DNA of 64,000 nt from Pezicula radicicola (taxonomy: Eukaryota; Ascomycota; Leotiomycetes; Helotiales; Dermateaceae). Location of the stretch: positions 1,028,696 through 1,092,695 of the forward strand of contig PDUO01000014.1 of the NCBI GenBank assembly GCA_003008705.1. Reading direction: 5' to 3'. The position numbers were made by a program, and so were the translations under genes. Within the stretch, counting starts at the first letter, position 1; each line of letters starts with the position of its first letter. Below the pieces are notes generated by a model. The model was not told the DNA's origin, did not search any database, and saw only the letters and a program-made list of their open reading frames with translations. Of this stretch, positions 1-12,437 are shown one piece after another.

Positions 1-2641
1 CACTATATTGAACAGCAAAGAAGATAACAATAGCAGAAATAGCAATCCCGACTGCAAAAGCACTAGTAAGTACATAAGCATATCGTTGCCACCATGCTAG
101 ATATCTTCTCTTGACGTAGTAGTTGACGAAGAAGCTGATTACGAGACATGGCCATTGGTAAGACCAATTGTAGGGGGAGAGCCAAAGGACTCCGGCGAAG
201 AGGAGGGGGACGTGGACGTAGCGTATCCAGGATGTTGGGTATCGTTTTGTTAGGAAGTAGATGGGTATGGGGAGGAGTGCTCCGACTAGGAAACCCCATT
301 CTAGGGGGTTATAGATTCCGCCTGAGCCGTACATTCGGCGTGGGCCGACGGCTCCCCAGATTACGGAAGCGGTGAAGAAGGTATGGGAGCCTGATGATTG
401 TTAGTGTCATTTTTTTCTACGGAGTTTGGAAAGTGTGTTAGCTTGAGTTAACTCACCTGGGCATGTGAATGAGGCGCTCTGGTCTGAAGCGCAGATATTG
501 GAGATGTTGGAGAGTTGCCAGTCGTTGACACCGATAGAGACCAAGGCGCCGATGATGGTAGCATAGACTTGAGCCATGAACATAGTGCGAGGAGGAACCT
601 TCATATAATGGCCCAACTTCAAATCAGCAGCAAACTGCACAGCTTGAGCCGCAGCAATATATCCGTAAGATTTGAAGATCATGTTAGCGATAGGTTTGTT
701 TTGTAGAGCATAACCGCCGACAAATTCTGCAAGTACATTGTTCGTTACTTCGATGTTGGTAACGGCCATGATCATACCGATGGGGACTTGGAGAGCGAAG
801 CAGAGGAGAATTGCGAATACGATTCCCCAGATAGGCATTCCTGTGTCCCAAACCCTGCAAGCAACACAGGCGAGGGTGAAAGAGATTGCTAGTATCGAGA
901 GATACCACCATTCTGGACACTCTCTGTAGTTTCGCATGAGCCTGTTGTGGACATCGTTGTACTCCTCACGTGCATTCTTCCATCTTATCGCTGACATAAA
1001 TCCGTTCTTGAGTTCCTTCCAGTGGTAAAGAGCAATGTAGGTTATTGTTGCGAGATATGTAGCAAAGAAAGCTGAGTACAATAGGGAATTCGTGGCTCCA
1101 AGATAGGGGAGACTGTAGGCTTCGTAGGCTGTTACGTTGAGAGTGAAGTCTGAGTTGAGAACTCTGGAGATATTGTATTCATTCCCAGTGTTATCCCAGA
1201 CATAATTGGTGTTGATGGGTAGATAGCCTGTGTTCCATACATTGCTAAAGTAGATAGCCGGTGCAAAAATGAACGCCACGATGGCCATACCGACTGCACT
1301 GTTCACTAGCGCAAACCAAGGCGTTATAATCGGATCGTATAGGTATGATGCAACGTTCCAATCGAAAGTCGTCCATGGGGAAAGCCCAAGGCCACATATG
1401 CTTCCGGTGATGATAGCCAACTTGACATTGTTCGGGGCGATCCAAGTAATCCAGTTGAAGTAGGACAATGCCGTAAAGAGGTACCCAGGAAACCACTTTG
1501 TGTGAGTTAGCTTTGCGCCTCTAACAAGCGCACGTAGTGGAATGGTTAAAAGGAAAATAAAGTGCTACAAAAATTCATCTTGCAAGTCTCCAAAACAGTT
1601 GAAGAATGGAATAGACGCTCGTGAGAGATTACTTACGAAGTAGACAAACATCCCAACAAAAGCAACCATGAAGAATCTATAACGAGAAATCTTCCATCCA
1701 TGGACGTCGAGATTTCCATTATCATTGTGAAGCGCCTTGTTAAGCGCAATCTGGGCAAGACCCTTTGGCCAAATCATCGACGAGGGATAGACCAAGAATC
1801 GTCGAGTCAGACCAGCACATCCATATCCGATAAGCTGAGTAGAGAGCGCAAGTAGGATCTGGAAACCAGCACTGTTTGCAAGTGTCTTCTCGCCGTAAAA
1901 CATATCAAGTTTGAGGACCTGGAAGATGTAGGTGACGTAGGCAGTTCCATTAGGACCTCCGTAAGCGACGTTGGACATGACAGTGATGAGGATATGCTCC
2001 TTTTGATTGAAGGGACCGGGATTGAGAGACCAGGAGCGTCCGAAAAGTTTTACACTCTTTGTTGGTAGATATTTGGCCATTGCTACAGCGATTGGGTAGC
2101 AGACCAGTTGCGCCACGAACGAGTATACCCATATTCCGGGATACCGAAGGGAGAAGAATTGATCAAGTCCCGTCCCAAGAATGACAAAGATGGTACCGAG
2201 AAACCAAGCGCGGAAGGTATTGATGGGAGTTGAAGTATCATCTACTGGGTCAATAACTGCACGAACTTCTGCGTATGGTGAGTCGTCTAATAGAAGTTGC
2301 TTCTCCAGCTGGATCTCAGCAAGGAGCTTCTGAGCCTGTGCAGAGCTTATAGAAGCTGAATCTTCGTCCAGGAGCTCGTGAGCTCGAGCAAGAATGTCGG
2401 CAGGAAAGTTAGGGTCAAGTTCGTGCTCTGCAATCGTCTCGCGGAGAGTCGAAATGAAGTCTTGGTGATCCTTCTCCGTAATTTCTACCACCCCAACACC
2501 TAGCTGACCGGCATCCTTCTCAAAATCAATCTCTTGTGAGCGCGAATCCGGGGAGGAATTTGCAGCCGAAGTAATGAACTCTGCTTCCTTGGACGACATC
2601 TTGGCGGCTGCTGGCGATTCGAGCTTGGCTTTAGAGCCCAA
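1..2641 (-). CDS. OPT-family oligopeptide transporter, C-terminus cut by window edge
   Basis: Proton-coupled small-peptide transporter of the plasma membrane (OPT family). Proposed exons on the minus strand: 2641-1637, 1495-457, 390-<1. The introns have GTAAGT and GTGAGT donors and join in frame, giving the family block FWFPGYLFTALSYF across the first junction and CPGSHTFFTASVIWG across the second. Family hallmarks visible: the NPGPFNQKEH block around residue 195, KVPPRTMF late in exon 2, and many hydrophobic segments. The first ~145 residues are a charged cytoplasmic N-terminus. The start at 2641 is the first Met of a long open frame. The last membrane segments continue beyond base 1, so the 3' end is missing for positional reasons, not because of decay. 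Peptide specificity cannot be read from sequence. Confidence 0.93.
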
Positions 2642-5347
2642 GACAAGAGGCGTAAAAGAAGCTTCTTATACAGATGAGATGCACATGGAAGTGGCAGGGA
2701 AGTGATCCCTTATCTAGAGTAAAATCTCAAAAGCATGTCGCCCCGCACCATTCATGTCTGCTGGGCCTCTGCTTGCGAGTTCCACTGCACTGGACAGTGG
2801 ACATGGCTCTGCTCATCGGGCTCACCACCTTCCAGTCTGGGCCGAAAGAAAAGGGCTGACCTGATCCACTGGTAGATTTTCTTGTTCTGTTGAACTGCTG
2901 GAAATATTTTCTTTGGAATCTATAGGGAAGGTGCGACAATGCACGGAGAATCCCACAAATCAAGAGCCTATCTCAGACATAGAGGAGGGAATGTAAAATA
3001 GAGTCTCGAATACTCGAATCTCAAGTAGCGAATCATGAGATGTATTCAACTCTTCCAATGCGATAAGGGCCCGTTATGGTGTGATAAGAATTGGTCATTC
3101 TGGGGTTCTCAACTTGCAACATGCAGTCTTCCCTGTCCCCCGTCGTCTTCTAGCGAGTTATGATATCGATAGGACGACGATGTTACACGCCATGGGCAAC
3201 GCCTCTTCTGCGTTTGGTAAGTCGAAGGTATCTGCATATCTTTGAATTCTGCCCCGTAGTGCCTAGCTGTTTGTTCTCCGCTAGCACTGCAGGGCACGAC
3301 GAGTGCGTGACCGATGTTTGTGGGGAAAAGAAAGAAGGACCTCTGATAACAGAACATACCTAGCATGTTAGGATCGATAGTTGACTTTCTAGGTTGCAGA
3401 TTAACACAACTTTGCAAGTCTGTAGCATACAGCCGCTTCCATGTATCGTCGGGTCACACAACCTTTGATCGCCGACAATCTTGGTTCTCGATTTCCTATG
3501 CAGGGTCAATAGTCGTTGAACCCTGACTTTTGAAGACTGCAGTCTTCAGATTTAGATCCCAGACATCTCAATGATAGGCGAATTAAACCACGGATAGCCG
3601 ACAGCACCCAACTACCGCGCCTCGGCCCGTGATGCCTGTAGAGTGGAGGAGACGCGCAATGACTGCGAACGAGGCAACTTGCCCCGTTTCCTAACACTTC
3701 CAACGGGGTTCACTCCGGATAACCTAGCGAAAGCTGCATCACCTTTCTTAGGTTCATTTCAATCTAGATTCTAGGGGCGTAACAGTAAAAGAAAGACGAC
3801 GAAGAAACCAAAGAGTGCAACCAGTCTATTATTCGAGGATATACAGGAGAGACTACGCGGCCTGAAAGATTCCCGTCCTCGTCGTCGTAATACATGATCA
3901 CCTTCCTAGCTTGGCAGGAGGTCGGCCGGTCGTTGATCTAGACGCCGATCAGTTATTTATTGCATCTCTGACCTATTGGGCTATAAAAAGAGAACTAAAT
4001 CGTAGAAAACCAGAGTTCTTCCGAACATAGAAGGCTGCGAGTATAACGGTGTAAATTAGACCTTGTCTTTTACACCGTACGAAAGAAGAATGTATGGCGT
4101 GCTGTCGTTGGACAGTAACTGGACCGCCATATCATTCCGGATTGCCTCTTCGGATTGTTATTGGTCCGTGGAACATTGATAAAGCATCCTCAACTATTCT
4201 CGCTTAAAGATTGAGGGGTCGAGTACTTCAACTACTTCCAGCAACTTTGTCAGGTAGTATTAAGTACTATTGCAAAAGTACAATGAGTAAAGAAGTCAGA
4301 CTCTTCGGCATTCATTTTTGAAGTTCTGGGGCATGCAAGTCTTTTTTATACTCAAGCTTACTGGATCTATACCGCAATGAGCCGTAAGCACCAGGAATCT
4401 GCGGACTGAATCAACCCGATTGTCGCCTTGCTCACCTACTTCGGGTACGGAGGTACCTATGGAGACATTTTTATATTCTGCAGTACGACAATCTTACAAC
4501 GCGATGAGTCTTGCTTTTGCAACTCTTTTGATTAATTCTACCTAACTAATTGTCAGATTTTTTTAGGCAAATTTGCAACTTAACATTATCGCAAAATCGT
4601 TGTAAGCTAGACCAATGACCATTAACTTAACAGAGGAACTTTAGAAGGGTCGTGATTTCAAAGCTACTTCAATCAGGATCAGTAATTCAAACGGCCCCGA
4701 AGGCCAATTTATGAATAATCATAGGATTGGATAAAGGCCTGTATCTTAACACTTGGCCGGAATTTAGGGACCATTTAGGGGTCCTTCTCAGCCTCGTCAC
4801 ATCTGCGTTGATGCCAGCTAATGTTTTTATTCTTAATTTTTCCTTTTTTTCTTTATATAAAAAAAAGAATTACAATATCATAGAGACAATAATTAACCAG
4901 GTGATGAGAAGCGTATAAAAACCATTCTCCATCTGCTCGCTGTCTCTAGTGACAAGCTTTACTAGTCGATTTCGCTAATAACCTTGAAAATAGGGGTATT
5001 GCACTTTAGTTCGCATCGGTTCCATTAGCTCGCAGCTAAGGAGGTTGAATAACTTTGGAAGTCACAAGCGTTTCCTACTAATCAATTTTGTTTTGGACTG
5101 GACGAGATAAAATCTCTTTTGAATACTTTTACTGTACAAATGCTTCTTTCCTATCCTATCCTCACCTCAATCACACACGGACACTTCCACAATCACTTTC
5201 ACTTCAACTCTAAGAATTTTGATTTATCTTTACTCTTCTCCAAAACGTCAAAAGGCAATAGGAAACTAGCCGTAAGTCTTCACTTAGTTCGATCCTCCTT
5301 AATTACGAAAACTAATTCAACGTTTCAAGTCCGCCTCGTCAGACAAC
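2642..5347. other. Intergenic, no gene recognised
   Basis: No open frame here shows family resemblance or a plausible splice chain. It should contain the divergent promoters of the OPT transporter (-) and the HNH protein (+). AT content rises from about 4.5 kb onward. Confidence 0.6.
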
Positions 5348-6271
5348 ATGGCTTTGCAGGAAGTAGAATCAAAAAAGCAGCAAGTAAATCAACTTATGCA
5401 GCAACATAATGAATCGTCACCGCTAGTAACAGAATGTAAGATATCCACGCTCATCCCACACGCATTTCACAAATCTAAAACTTCACAAGGTCTTACAGCA
5501 GAAAACTCTCACCTCAAGTCAGAATCCAATCTCGACATCACACAAGATTCCTCGCCAAACAACAAGGACCAAAACGTAAACTTCAAGAAACAACTAATCC
5601 AGAAATACCACGCCATAAATCCTATTCCTAAAGCTAATGGGTATTGGGGCCTCAAACTCGAAGAATTATGGTGTCCAATTACCAGACAATATCATCCTCA
5701 AAGCAAAGTATCAGCAACCCATATCTTCCCTTATCAACAAGGTGAAGCAGCTCTATCAGGAATTGGCGTCACTTCAAATTCCAATGTCTATTTCCGTCCA
5801 GAAAATGGACTTCTGATGTGCGAAGAAGCTAAAAGGTTTTTCGAAGAGGGATATTTCGTCATTGTGCCTGTTAATAACGATTCCGTTCCTGGACCTCAGG
5901 AATATAGGATAAGAGTTTTGAACCCTCATGGTCATGGTATGGATCATGACATTTCGTCAGATGATATTCCGCCTTTCAAATGGAAGTATCTAGATGGACG
6001 ACTTCTGGAATTCAAAAGCGATTTTAGACCAGATCCAGGGTATCTGTTTTTCCGCTACTTAATCTCACTGCTCGAGAATTCGGATAGGATTGATGAGCAT
6101 TGGAGAAATATGAAGACTAAACTTCCTCATTTATGGGCTGTTAAGGCTGGGTATATGAATAGACACAATCTAATGCTTGCTGTGCTAGAATTGGGGAAGG
6201 GATTCGACTTCTTGTTGGGGTTTGCAGATGATATGGAGAGTAATGTCAATTACTTTATCCGATATTCTTAG
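5348..6271 (+). CDS. Fungal HNH_2-domain protein
   Basis: Single-exon protein of 307 residues. A low-complexity polar N-terminus (residues 1-90) precedes an HNH_2-type nuclease-like domain (about 105-230). Recognisable blocks are ELWCPITRQYHP, the histidine-containing ATHIFPYQQGE, NGLLMCEEAKRFFEEGYFVIVPV, RIRVLNP, and LDGRLLEF, in the usual order. In the family the ATHI His belongs to the HNH core. Proteins of this kind are numerous and variable in filamentous fungi and their biological role is generally unknown; nuclease activity is inferred. The Met at 5348 was chosen because it opens the frame and follows a CT/CA-rich leader. No intron is needed. Confidence 0.85.
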   Translation: MALQEVESKKQQVNQLMQQHNESSPLVTECKISTLIPHAFHKSKTSQGLTAENSHLKSESNLDITQDSSPNNKDQNVNFKKQLIQKYHAINPIPKANGYWGLKLEELWCPITRQYHPQSKVSATHIFPYQQGEAALSGIGVTSNSNVYFRPENGLLMCEEAKRFFEEGYFVIVPVNNDSVPGPQEYRIRVLNPHGHGMDHDISSDDIPPFKWKYLDGRLLEFKSDFRPDPGYLFFRYLISLLENSDRIDEHWRNMKTKLPHLWAVKAGYMNRHNLMLAVLELGKGFDFLLGFADDMESNVNYFIRYS

Positions 6272-7032
6272 GACATGTTGGAAAATTGGACTGTCTTAAT
6301 TCTACAAATTGTAGTTGCTTAGTTCTTCCATTAGTGTAAATTGTGTGTAGGTAGGTAGTGGCAACCCCGTCAGAATAGCTCGGGTTTCTAGGTTGTTATG
6401 TGCAATAATATATTGGCCTATTTCGGTAGATTATAATAAGCTGAATAGAAGCCTTAAACTATCAAATTATTTAATATATGTATATTTCTTTCTTTCTAAA
6501 AAAGAAGATTCGGTCTTCTTAAAATATCCCATAACCTTCCATACGACTTGACGGCACTGGCGAATGCTAGCGATCAGATTAAGTTGAAGGGAATGTGATT
6601 GACTGTGTAGGATATACAGTATTCTGAATTTCCGAGGTATCATTAACTACGTAAAGTGGGATTTGCATAGGAAAATGGGGTAAGAGTCGTAAGTCTATGG
6701 AATCTGGAAAGGAGAAGGCCAACGCTGCTTGGCCGCAAGAATAAGCGAGATAAGACCTTGCCGAGGAATTTGAACATTACAATCACTCAAAACGACCCTC
6801 ATTCAACCCAGTCTAGCCATATGAAGTACTTCATCTTACCGACAAGGACATGGCGCTATCAACACCACCTTCCCTTGGGCGATTCTGAAAGATACTGTCG
6901 CGCGTTATAAGCTATGCAGTTATCGAAGGCAGCGAGACCACCTGATATTCCCATAACTGTATCGGTTCTCTGTCAAATGTAAAGGTCTCTTTGGTAATTG
7001 AAACAGCATCATCACAATTCACAAGTACAAGC
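6272..7032. other. Intergenic, AT-rich
   Basis: 3' flank of the HNH gene, then AT-rich sequence without a supported frame up to the LamB/YcsF fragment. Confidence 0.5.
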
Positions 7033-7286
7033 ATGGCTGGAGTGAATGACCACGTGAATGGTCCGGTGAAGGCTCGTGTCACAATTAACTGTGACATGGG
7101 AGAAGCATATGGATCGTGGGAAATGGTGAGCATATCATTGCCTTGAAAGTACGGAATCTGAACTTCTTAATTTAGGGGCCAGGCGAAGAACTCATGCCAC
7201 TAATAGACCTTGCAAACGTGGCATGTGACTTTCATGGTGGTGACCCAATCGTAATGCACAAGACTATCAAGCTGTCAATATCATAG
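7033..7286 (+). pseudogene. LamB/YcsF (PxpA-type) N-terminal fragment
   Basis: Two exons, 7033-7125 and 7176-7286, separated by a 50-nt GTGAGC...TTTAG intron, give the start of a LamB/YcsF protein: INCDMGEAYGSWEM, then LANVACDFHGGDP and IVMHKTIKL. This matches the metal-site and core motifs of the 5-oxoprolinase subunit A family (NCDxGE, ANxACGFHAGDP). The usual length is about 250 residues; here the match stops after about 65, at the point where a biotin-carboxylase fragment begins on the other strand. The family Gly in ACGFH is Asp. The retained splice sites suggest a formerly working eukaryotic gene. Interpreted as a truncated relic. Confidence 0.75.
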
Positions 7287-7727
7287 CACACTTGTAAACC
7301 CATACCACCGCCTCCAGCTGTAGCCTTAACAATAATCTAGAAAATATCTGCTAAAAATTCAAGCTCAGTGTTGCCGAATATCTTACTGGAAAACCTAACC
7401 GCTTCGCTTCCTCTTCTGCTGACTCAAAATCTTTAATCATTTCAGTTCCAGGGACAACAGGAACATTAGATTTGATTGAGAGCTCTCTTGCTTGATGCTT
7501 GAGCCCAAAGCCGATTAAAGTCTCTACAGCGGGGCCAATGAACAGAATTCTAGCTTCGTTGAGTGCTTGCGCAAATCTTGCGTCGTCACTAAGGAATCCA
7601 TAGCCCGGTATGACGCCCTGAACTTTGTGCTCCTTGCAGATACGGATAATATCTTCAATGTCAGTGTAGCCCTGAGAGCCGTATCTCCACGATTTGCAAC
7701 GAGCGCCCTCATTAGTTGCTGCTTCAT
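7270..7727 (-). pseudogene. Biotin-carboxylase fragment (urea carboxylase/PxpC-like)
   Basis: The minus strand encodes biotin-carboxylase blocks in order: ALVANRGD, then after a frame change GYTDIEDIIRICKEH, GVIPGYGFLSDDARFAQAL, GLKHQARELSIKSNVPVVPGT, and after a 50-nt intron (7386-7337, GTAAGA...TCTAG) IVKATAGGGGMGLQVCYD. About 50 residues between the VANRGD and YTDIED blocks are deleted with loss of frame, and everything after the ATP-grasp Gly loop is missing. The IPGYGFLS and GLKH versions resemble urea carboxylase/urea amidolyase-type enzymes more than acetyl-CoA carboxylase. The 3' end abuts or overlaps the LamB/YcsF fragment near 7270-7286. A non-functional relic. Confidence 0.75.
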
Positions 7728-7841
7728 AGCTTCAGACAGCGTTTTCTGAAGGATAGGCGTAGCGTGGTTAATTCTGAACTTTGTTCACTTCACAATTATC
7801 ATCTATATCTAACTCCAATGTCTGAATCAATAAAGTTACAG

Positions 7842-8432
7842 CTACAGAGTATCACCACCACATTCTGACCCTGAGAGAGAGCAGAGAAACGTAGTTCCTG
7901 GTGGGTTGCTAATATCGTTAGCCGAGAACTATTTAATTCAACGCTGTACTCACATTTCGTAGGTCATGTCGGAGTGCCATTTCGCTGTGTTCAATGTCCC
8001 AGCTGATATCTTGTCAAAGTATGAATTATCGTTATCGCGAAAAACAACAGTGAGCTCGAGGATATCTTTGGGATGAATTCCCCATTGATGTACATGCAAT
8101 CTGCCAAAGAAGCTACCATATTCATTAAGCCACTCTGTTCCATCGTAAACAAAATCTTGCTTCCGAAAGATTACCAGGCCTCGCTCGGCTACATACAACG
8201 CGAGCTCGTCTTTTTGCTTGTCTGTAAGTTGACTGAGCTGGGCATCATTAACTTCAGTGCCAATACTTAGTGCAACATTTTTTCTGTCTTTGATAACTTC
8301 AAAAAGAGCTTTCTTATCGAGATCGGCTCTCGATGCTGCATCTACATGTTCATAAGGCGAAAGTGCTGGTTCTGACGTAGCAGTGTTGTAAGAAAAATAT
8401 TCCTTCCATTTGTACTTGTTTCCGGTCAGCAA
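7842..8432 (-). pseudogene. TauD/TfdA dioxygenase fragment, C-terminus lost
   Basis: Exon 8432-7954 encodes a TauD-type N-terminus with YVAERGLVIFRKQDF, FFGRLHVHQWG and the iron-binding motif KWHSDMTYE (HxD). A GTGAGT donor at 7953 and TTAG acceptor at 7909 continue it in frame with NPPGTTFLCSLSG and CGGDTL, after which a TAG stops it at 7842. The second iron His and the 2-oxoglutarate Arg, expected about 150 residues later, are absent. It retains about 180 of roughly 380 residues. It lies in the same orientation as the adjacent biotin-carboxylase fragment and is a different paralogue from the intact TauD gene at 61.3-62.9 kb. Confidence 0.75.
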
Positions 8433-8435
8433 ACA

Positions 8436-8702
8436 TTAGCAGGATATGCGGACCAGGACTTCAATTACTTCAACATCCTCTCTGGTGTAATCTAAAAAGG
8501 TTTCTTCTATATGTATATCACATGGCAGAATAAGGTTCGGGCTAAGACACTTCAGGATAGTGGAGAGGCCAACTTGGTTATTCGAAATGAGGAATTCTAT
8601 GATGTCACGGATAAGGAGCAGCTTCAATTTGTGTACGTTAAGTAGCGGTGTTTTCAACATAGGAATCAAACCGCGGAACGTTTCCAACCTTGTGAGTTCC
8701 AA
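8436..8702 (-). other. Unidentified open frame, 88 residues
   Basis: Open frame on the minus strand rich in Leu/Ile. No family is recognised. It sits immediately upstream of the TauD relic and may be part of the same decayed DNA or be chance. Confidence 0.15.
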
Positions 8703-10170
8703 ATAAAATTAATTAATAGATACTACCAATCTATACACGTATACTAAACGTGGCATGATTTTACCTACTGTGTGCACTTTATGTAGTAAAGATTGGGTGT
8801 GTTATGAGGACGGCAATTGTAGTGTTGTTCGGACACCAATCGTCGGTTAATCTCATTAGCGACAAACTTGGTATATTCGTACAGTCCAGAAAATTTGAGC
8901 CAGGTTCTAGACAACACTCTCACTTCTCCCATCAGCCTGAGTATAAGCAGCACAATGGGTTTTTAGTGTGGCAATATACTTGCAACAAGTAGAGTATCTT
9001 TGCTATTAAGGAAGCGTAGGATAATTTTATGTCTATCCTTATGATTCTTGCGTTGAGCTCTTATATCATCTCTTCTTCTCTTCCCTCGTTTTTATTATAC
9101 TATGAGCTTATGATAGTATCTTTACAACATGAACAAAAATTTTCACTAACGATATTCTTCTTAGCAGCCTCTCTGATCCCAGTCAGTTAGAAAATAAGTA
9201 CTCACCACATGCGCAAGGTGCCAACAAGCCCTTATGCCTTCACTCTACGAAGATCATAGAAATTCCAGAAATGAAATAGATTAACTATGTAACCGCATTT
9301 CAGGAACAGTCTGTTTAAATTTATATTGTAATTTCTAAATTATGTATATTCTAATTATTTATCAAGACTCAAAAATCCACGCGGAGTATCCCCAAGATGA
9401 CCATTTCATGATCGAGAACATGAGCGGCAAGGATCACAGAGAACCTATCAGAAGTTCAATCATTAATCTCACTAGATTTGCATTCTCTACGTGGACTTAG
9501 CCTTCCACAAACTTGCAGAATTAGTTATGCTTGCTAATAGAGTGCAAAGAAGAGCAGACAGGGCTTGGTTAAAACCATTTAGTGGCTCTTAAAATTTTAA
9601 AATTTTAAAGTGATGTTGCTATACCAATAGCTGTTGTCATGTATAACTCAGAATTTTCCTAGAGAAAATCAATAAAAGTTTTTAAGCTAAATTTCTCTTC
9701 AAGCAACGCACTTTAGTTTGGTTAGTGGTTCGGAGAAGAGAGAATAGTAAGATACAGGTCATGCTTGGAACAGTCACACCACTAATGCATCTGTGCATGC
9801 TTTGTCATTTGCTGTCCGGGGGTGTTTGTATTTAAATTTATCTCGCAGAAAGGCTTAGCGCAGGACTCGAAAATTTTGGTCCAGACCTCGAACTGTGCCG
9901 TTAATTATATCGTACACAGACTGACTTTTAACATCGTATAGAGAAACTATAGTAATTCATCAGGTCGGCAATATGCGATAAGGCAAGTTAGGTTGTGTAG
10001 ATATAATAGTACTCGTAAAGTAAGGTTGCTAAGTAGTAAGTTGTCATATCACAAAATCAAATTCTCCAAACCACCAAATCTAAACATCTAGCACCCAATG
10101 CCCACCTCTTTATTCCATCCTTACCCATAACCAAGTCCCCTCCCAAAACCTCTATTCCTCTCACCTCTAC
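8703..10170. other. Intergenic, strongly AT-rich
   Basis: AT-rich spacer with no supported gene. It includes a short run built from repeated TTAAAATT units near 9590-9612. Possibly decayed repeat DNA. Confidence 0.5.
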
Positions 10171-11812
10171 TTACTCTCCTAAACCAAACCTCCCACCCTT
10201 CCCAAACATCTCCCTCACAGCCTCAACAAGCAACTCCGGAACCTCCCAAGCCGCAAAATGCCCTCCCCTCTCAAAAACCCTCTCCGAAATCACTGGTCCA
10301 AGACTCTTGTTCCACGCAGCAGGTGAACTCAAGATTTCATATGGAAAATGTGCAATTCCTTTTTTCCAATCAGCAAGCACTCTATAAATTCATTCATCGC
10401 ACCATTCACTCCACCAACCAAAACCTAAAGGTGTCAAACGACAAGTGAAAAAAGAAGACCATAACATACCAACCGGCACATCAATCCACCCCCTAGCCCG
10501 CTCAATCCCACCATCAACCTCCCTCACCCCCTCATTAACAACCTCAAAATAAGTATAAAACCCGGCAGCACACCCAGCCCTCGAAAACCAATAAATAGAA
10601 ACCCAATCCAACACCTCATCATCACTCCAATCATAAGAATCAGTCCAAGCATGTAATTTATCATATATCCAAGCTAATAATCCAACCGGTGAATCTGAGA
10701 TGGAGAAAGCCAGGGTTGCTGGTTTTGTGGATTGAATTGCGAAATAACCTCGTTCGTTACCGGATTCCCAGGCTAGACGACGGTTGTGGAGGAATTGTTC
10801 CTGGGTTGTGAGGATGGCTTCGGGAGGTGCTGGGGTGTAGGCTTTTATGGATTTGGGGGAGGTATTTGAGGGGTTATTGGTGGGTGTGGTTGATTGGGAA
10901 GGAGGATGTGCATATGACATATTGATATGATGAGCCTTGACGTGTTTCGGGCCATATAGCAGAGCCATGGTTCTAGTTATGAAAGAACCCCAATCTCCCT
11001 ACTTCATCGTCAGCTTTCGAGTCCACACAAAATGGGATCACAAAAGTTATGGGGAATTTTTGGGAAACTTTACTCCCTGCGTGACTGTAAAGTTGTCAGT
11101 GATATAAGCTAATGAAGAAAGAGAAGATAATAGAAGAAGAGGAGAAAGTACAAGGAAAACATACCATATTCATTATACCCCAACCTCAGCATGAGTTTAT
11201 GACAAGTCTCCGCATACTGCTTCAGTGCAAAACCCTTCTATCCTCCCCAAAAATCTTCAGCAAACTCCCAAAACCCTCACTTAGACCAACTCCAAAAAAG
11301 AAAACCCAAAAACTCACCTTCCCAACCCGCCCCGAAAACCCATAATTAGGCAAACTAGGCGCCACAACATCAAAAACCACCTGCCTATTCCCTTCCCCTT
11401 CCCAATTCCAATCGCCATTCAACCCCCCTAAGATGCGTTCAACCTCCATAAAACTCCCGGGCCACCCATGAACAAACAACAACGGTATCGCCTTTCTCCC
11501 CCTTTCCGCATCACCTTCCCAATTAGCCTTCCTATGCACAAAATGTACATCAATCCCACCAAATCCCTCAACCTGTATTTCCGTAGTAAATTGTGGTAAA
11601 TAATCATTAAGCCGTTTCTCAGTTGAACGCCAAGAATAATTAGTACGCCAGTGTGAAGTTAGAGCTTTTATGTCGGATAATGGAGATCCGTAGATCCAAC
11701 CTGCATCTTCGAGCTCGCTTGGGAAGGTAGTTAGAGCTAGTTTTTGTTGGAGCTCTTGGAGTTTTTGATCGGGGACGTGGATTTTGAAGGGTTTGATTGC
11801 TGTGGCATCCAT
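10171..11812 (-). CDS. Epoxide hydrolase (EHN / alpha-beta hydrolase)
   Basis: Microsomal-type epoxide hydrolase. Five exons: 11812-11318, 11237-11165, 11084-11074, 10998-10470, 10379-10171 (438 residues). The EHN N-terminal domain covers residues 1-110. The hydrolase core has the oxyanion motif HGWPGS (about 133), the nucleophile in QGGDWG, the substrate-side block [22 protein letters not shown], and the catalytic His in GGHFAAWE near the end. The nucleophile motif is split by an 11-nt micro-exon (TCACGCAGGGA) flanked by ACAG and GTAAAG; including it restores YVTQGGDWG in frame. All junction phases agree. The role is hydrolysis of epoxides to diols; the substrate is unknown. Confidence 0.9.
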
Positions 11813-12437
11813 TTCTGCTGAGCTTTTTACTACCTACTCTAATTCTGAGTAAATGTCGTTGGAGACGAGACCAATTGTTTCTAAACCGTTTCTGTAGCTC
11901 GAATAAAAGTTGTGGAAGATGAGTGTCAAATCAAACCAAAAGAAAGAAGAAGAACAAAAACAAAGAGGCAATGGAAGCTTTTCAACAATGGGACCCTCAT
12001 TTCTATGTCCTATGTATCACTAGCACTACTTGTTTTGTGGAACAGTACTGTCCACGGGGTCAAGTTTTTCATATGCAACCCCCCATACAATTCTGCAGCC
12101 ACCCGATGCAATATGGAAGATAATTCGCAGAAAGGCTATTTACAAGCCGGCAGGCATGTCGAAGTTAATCATATTGGATAAAAACACCCCTCACATTTTA
12201 TGTTAGAAGCAAATGCGTCTGCTTTGAAAGGCTGGCATTACCCGTCTCGTCAGTCACAATGATATCGAAATCACATAATTACCGTAGTAGTTCAATAGAA
12301 ATATTTCAATTCAAAATATTCACAACGAAGATACTCCAACAAGCCAATTGCCCAACCCAAATCCAACAAGCGCCTCATTATGTTCATAAGCCATCCAATC
12401 CATAAGACAATTTAACTCCACTTTGAATTTCCCTTGC
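11813..12437. other. Intergenic
   Basis: Promoter side of the epoxide hydrolase and 3' flank of the BRCT gene. Short frames present show no family resemblance. Confidence 0.5.

Noticed and set aside
4727..4918. Small frame of 63 codons in the 2.6-5.3 kb spacer
   Set aside because: AT-rich, ends in a Lys/Asn run, no homology.
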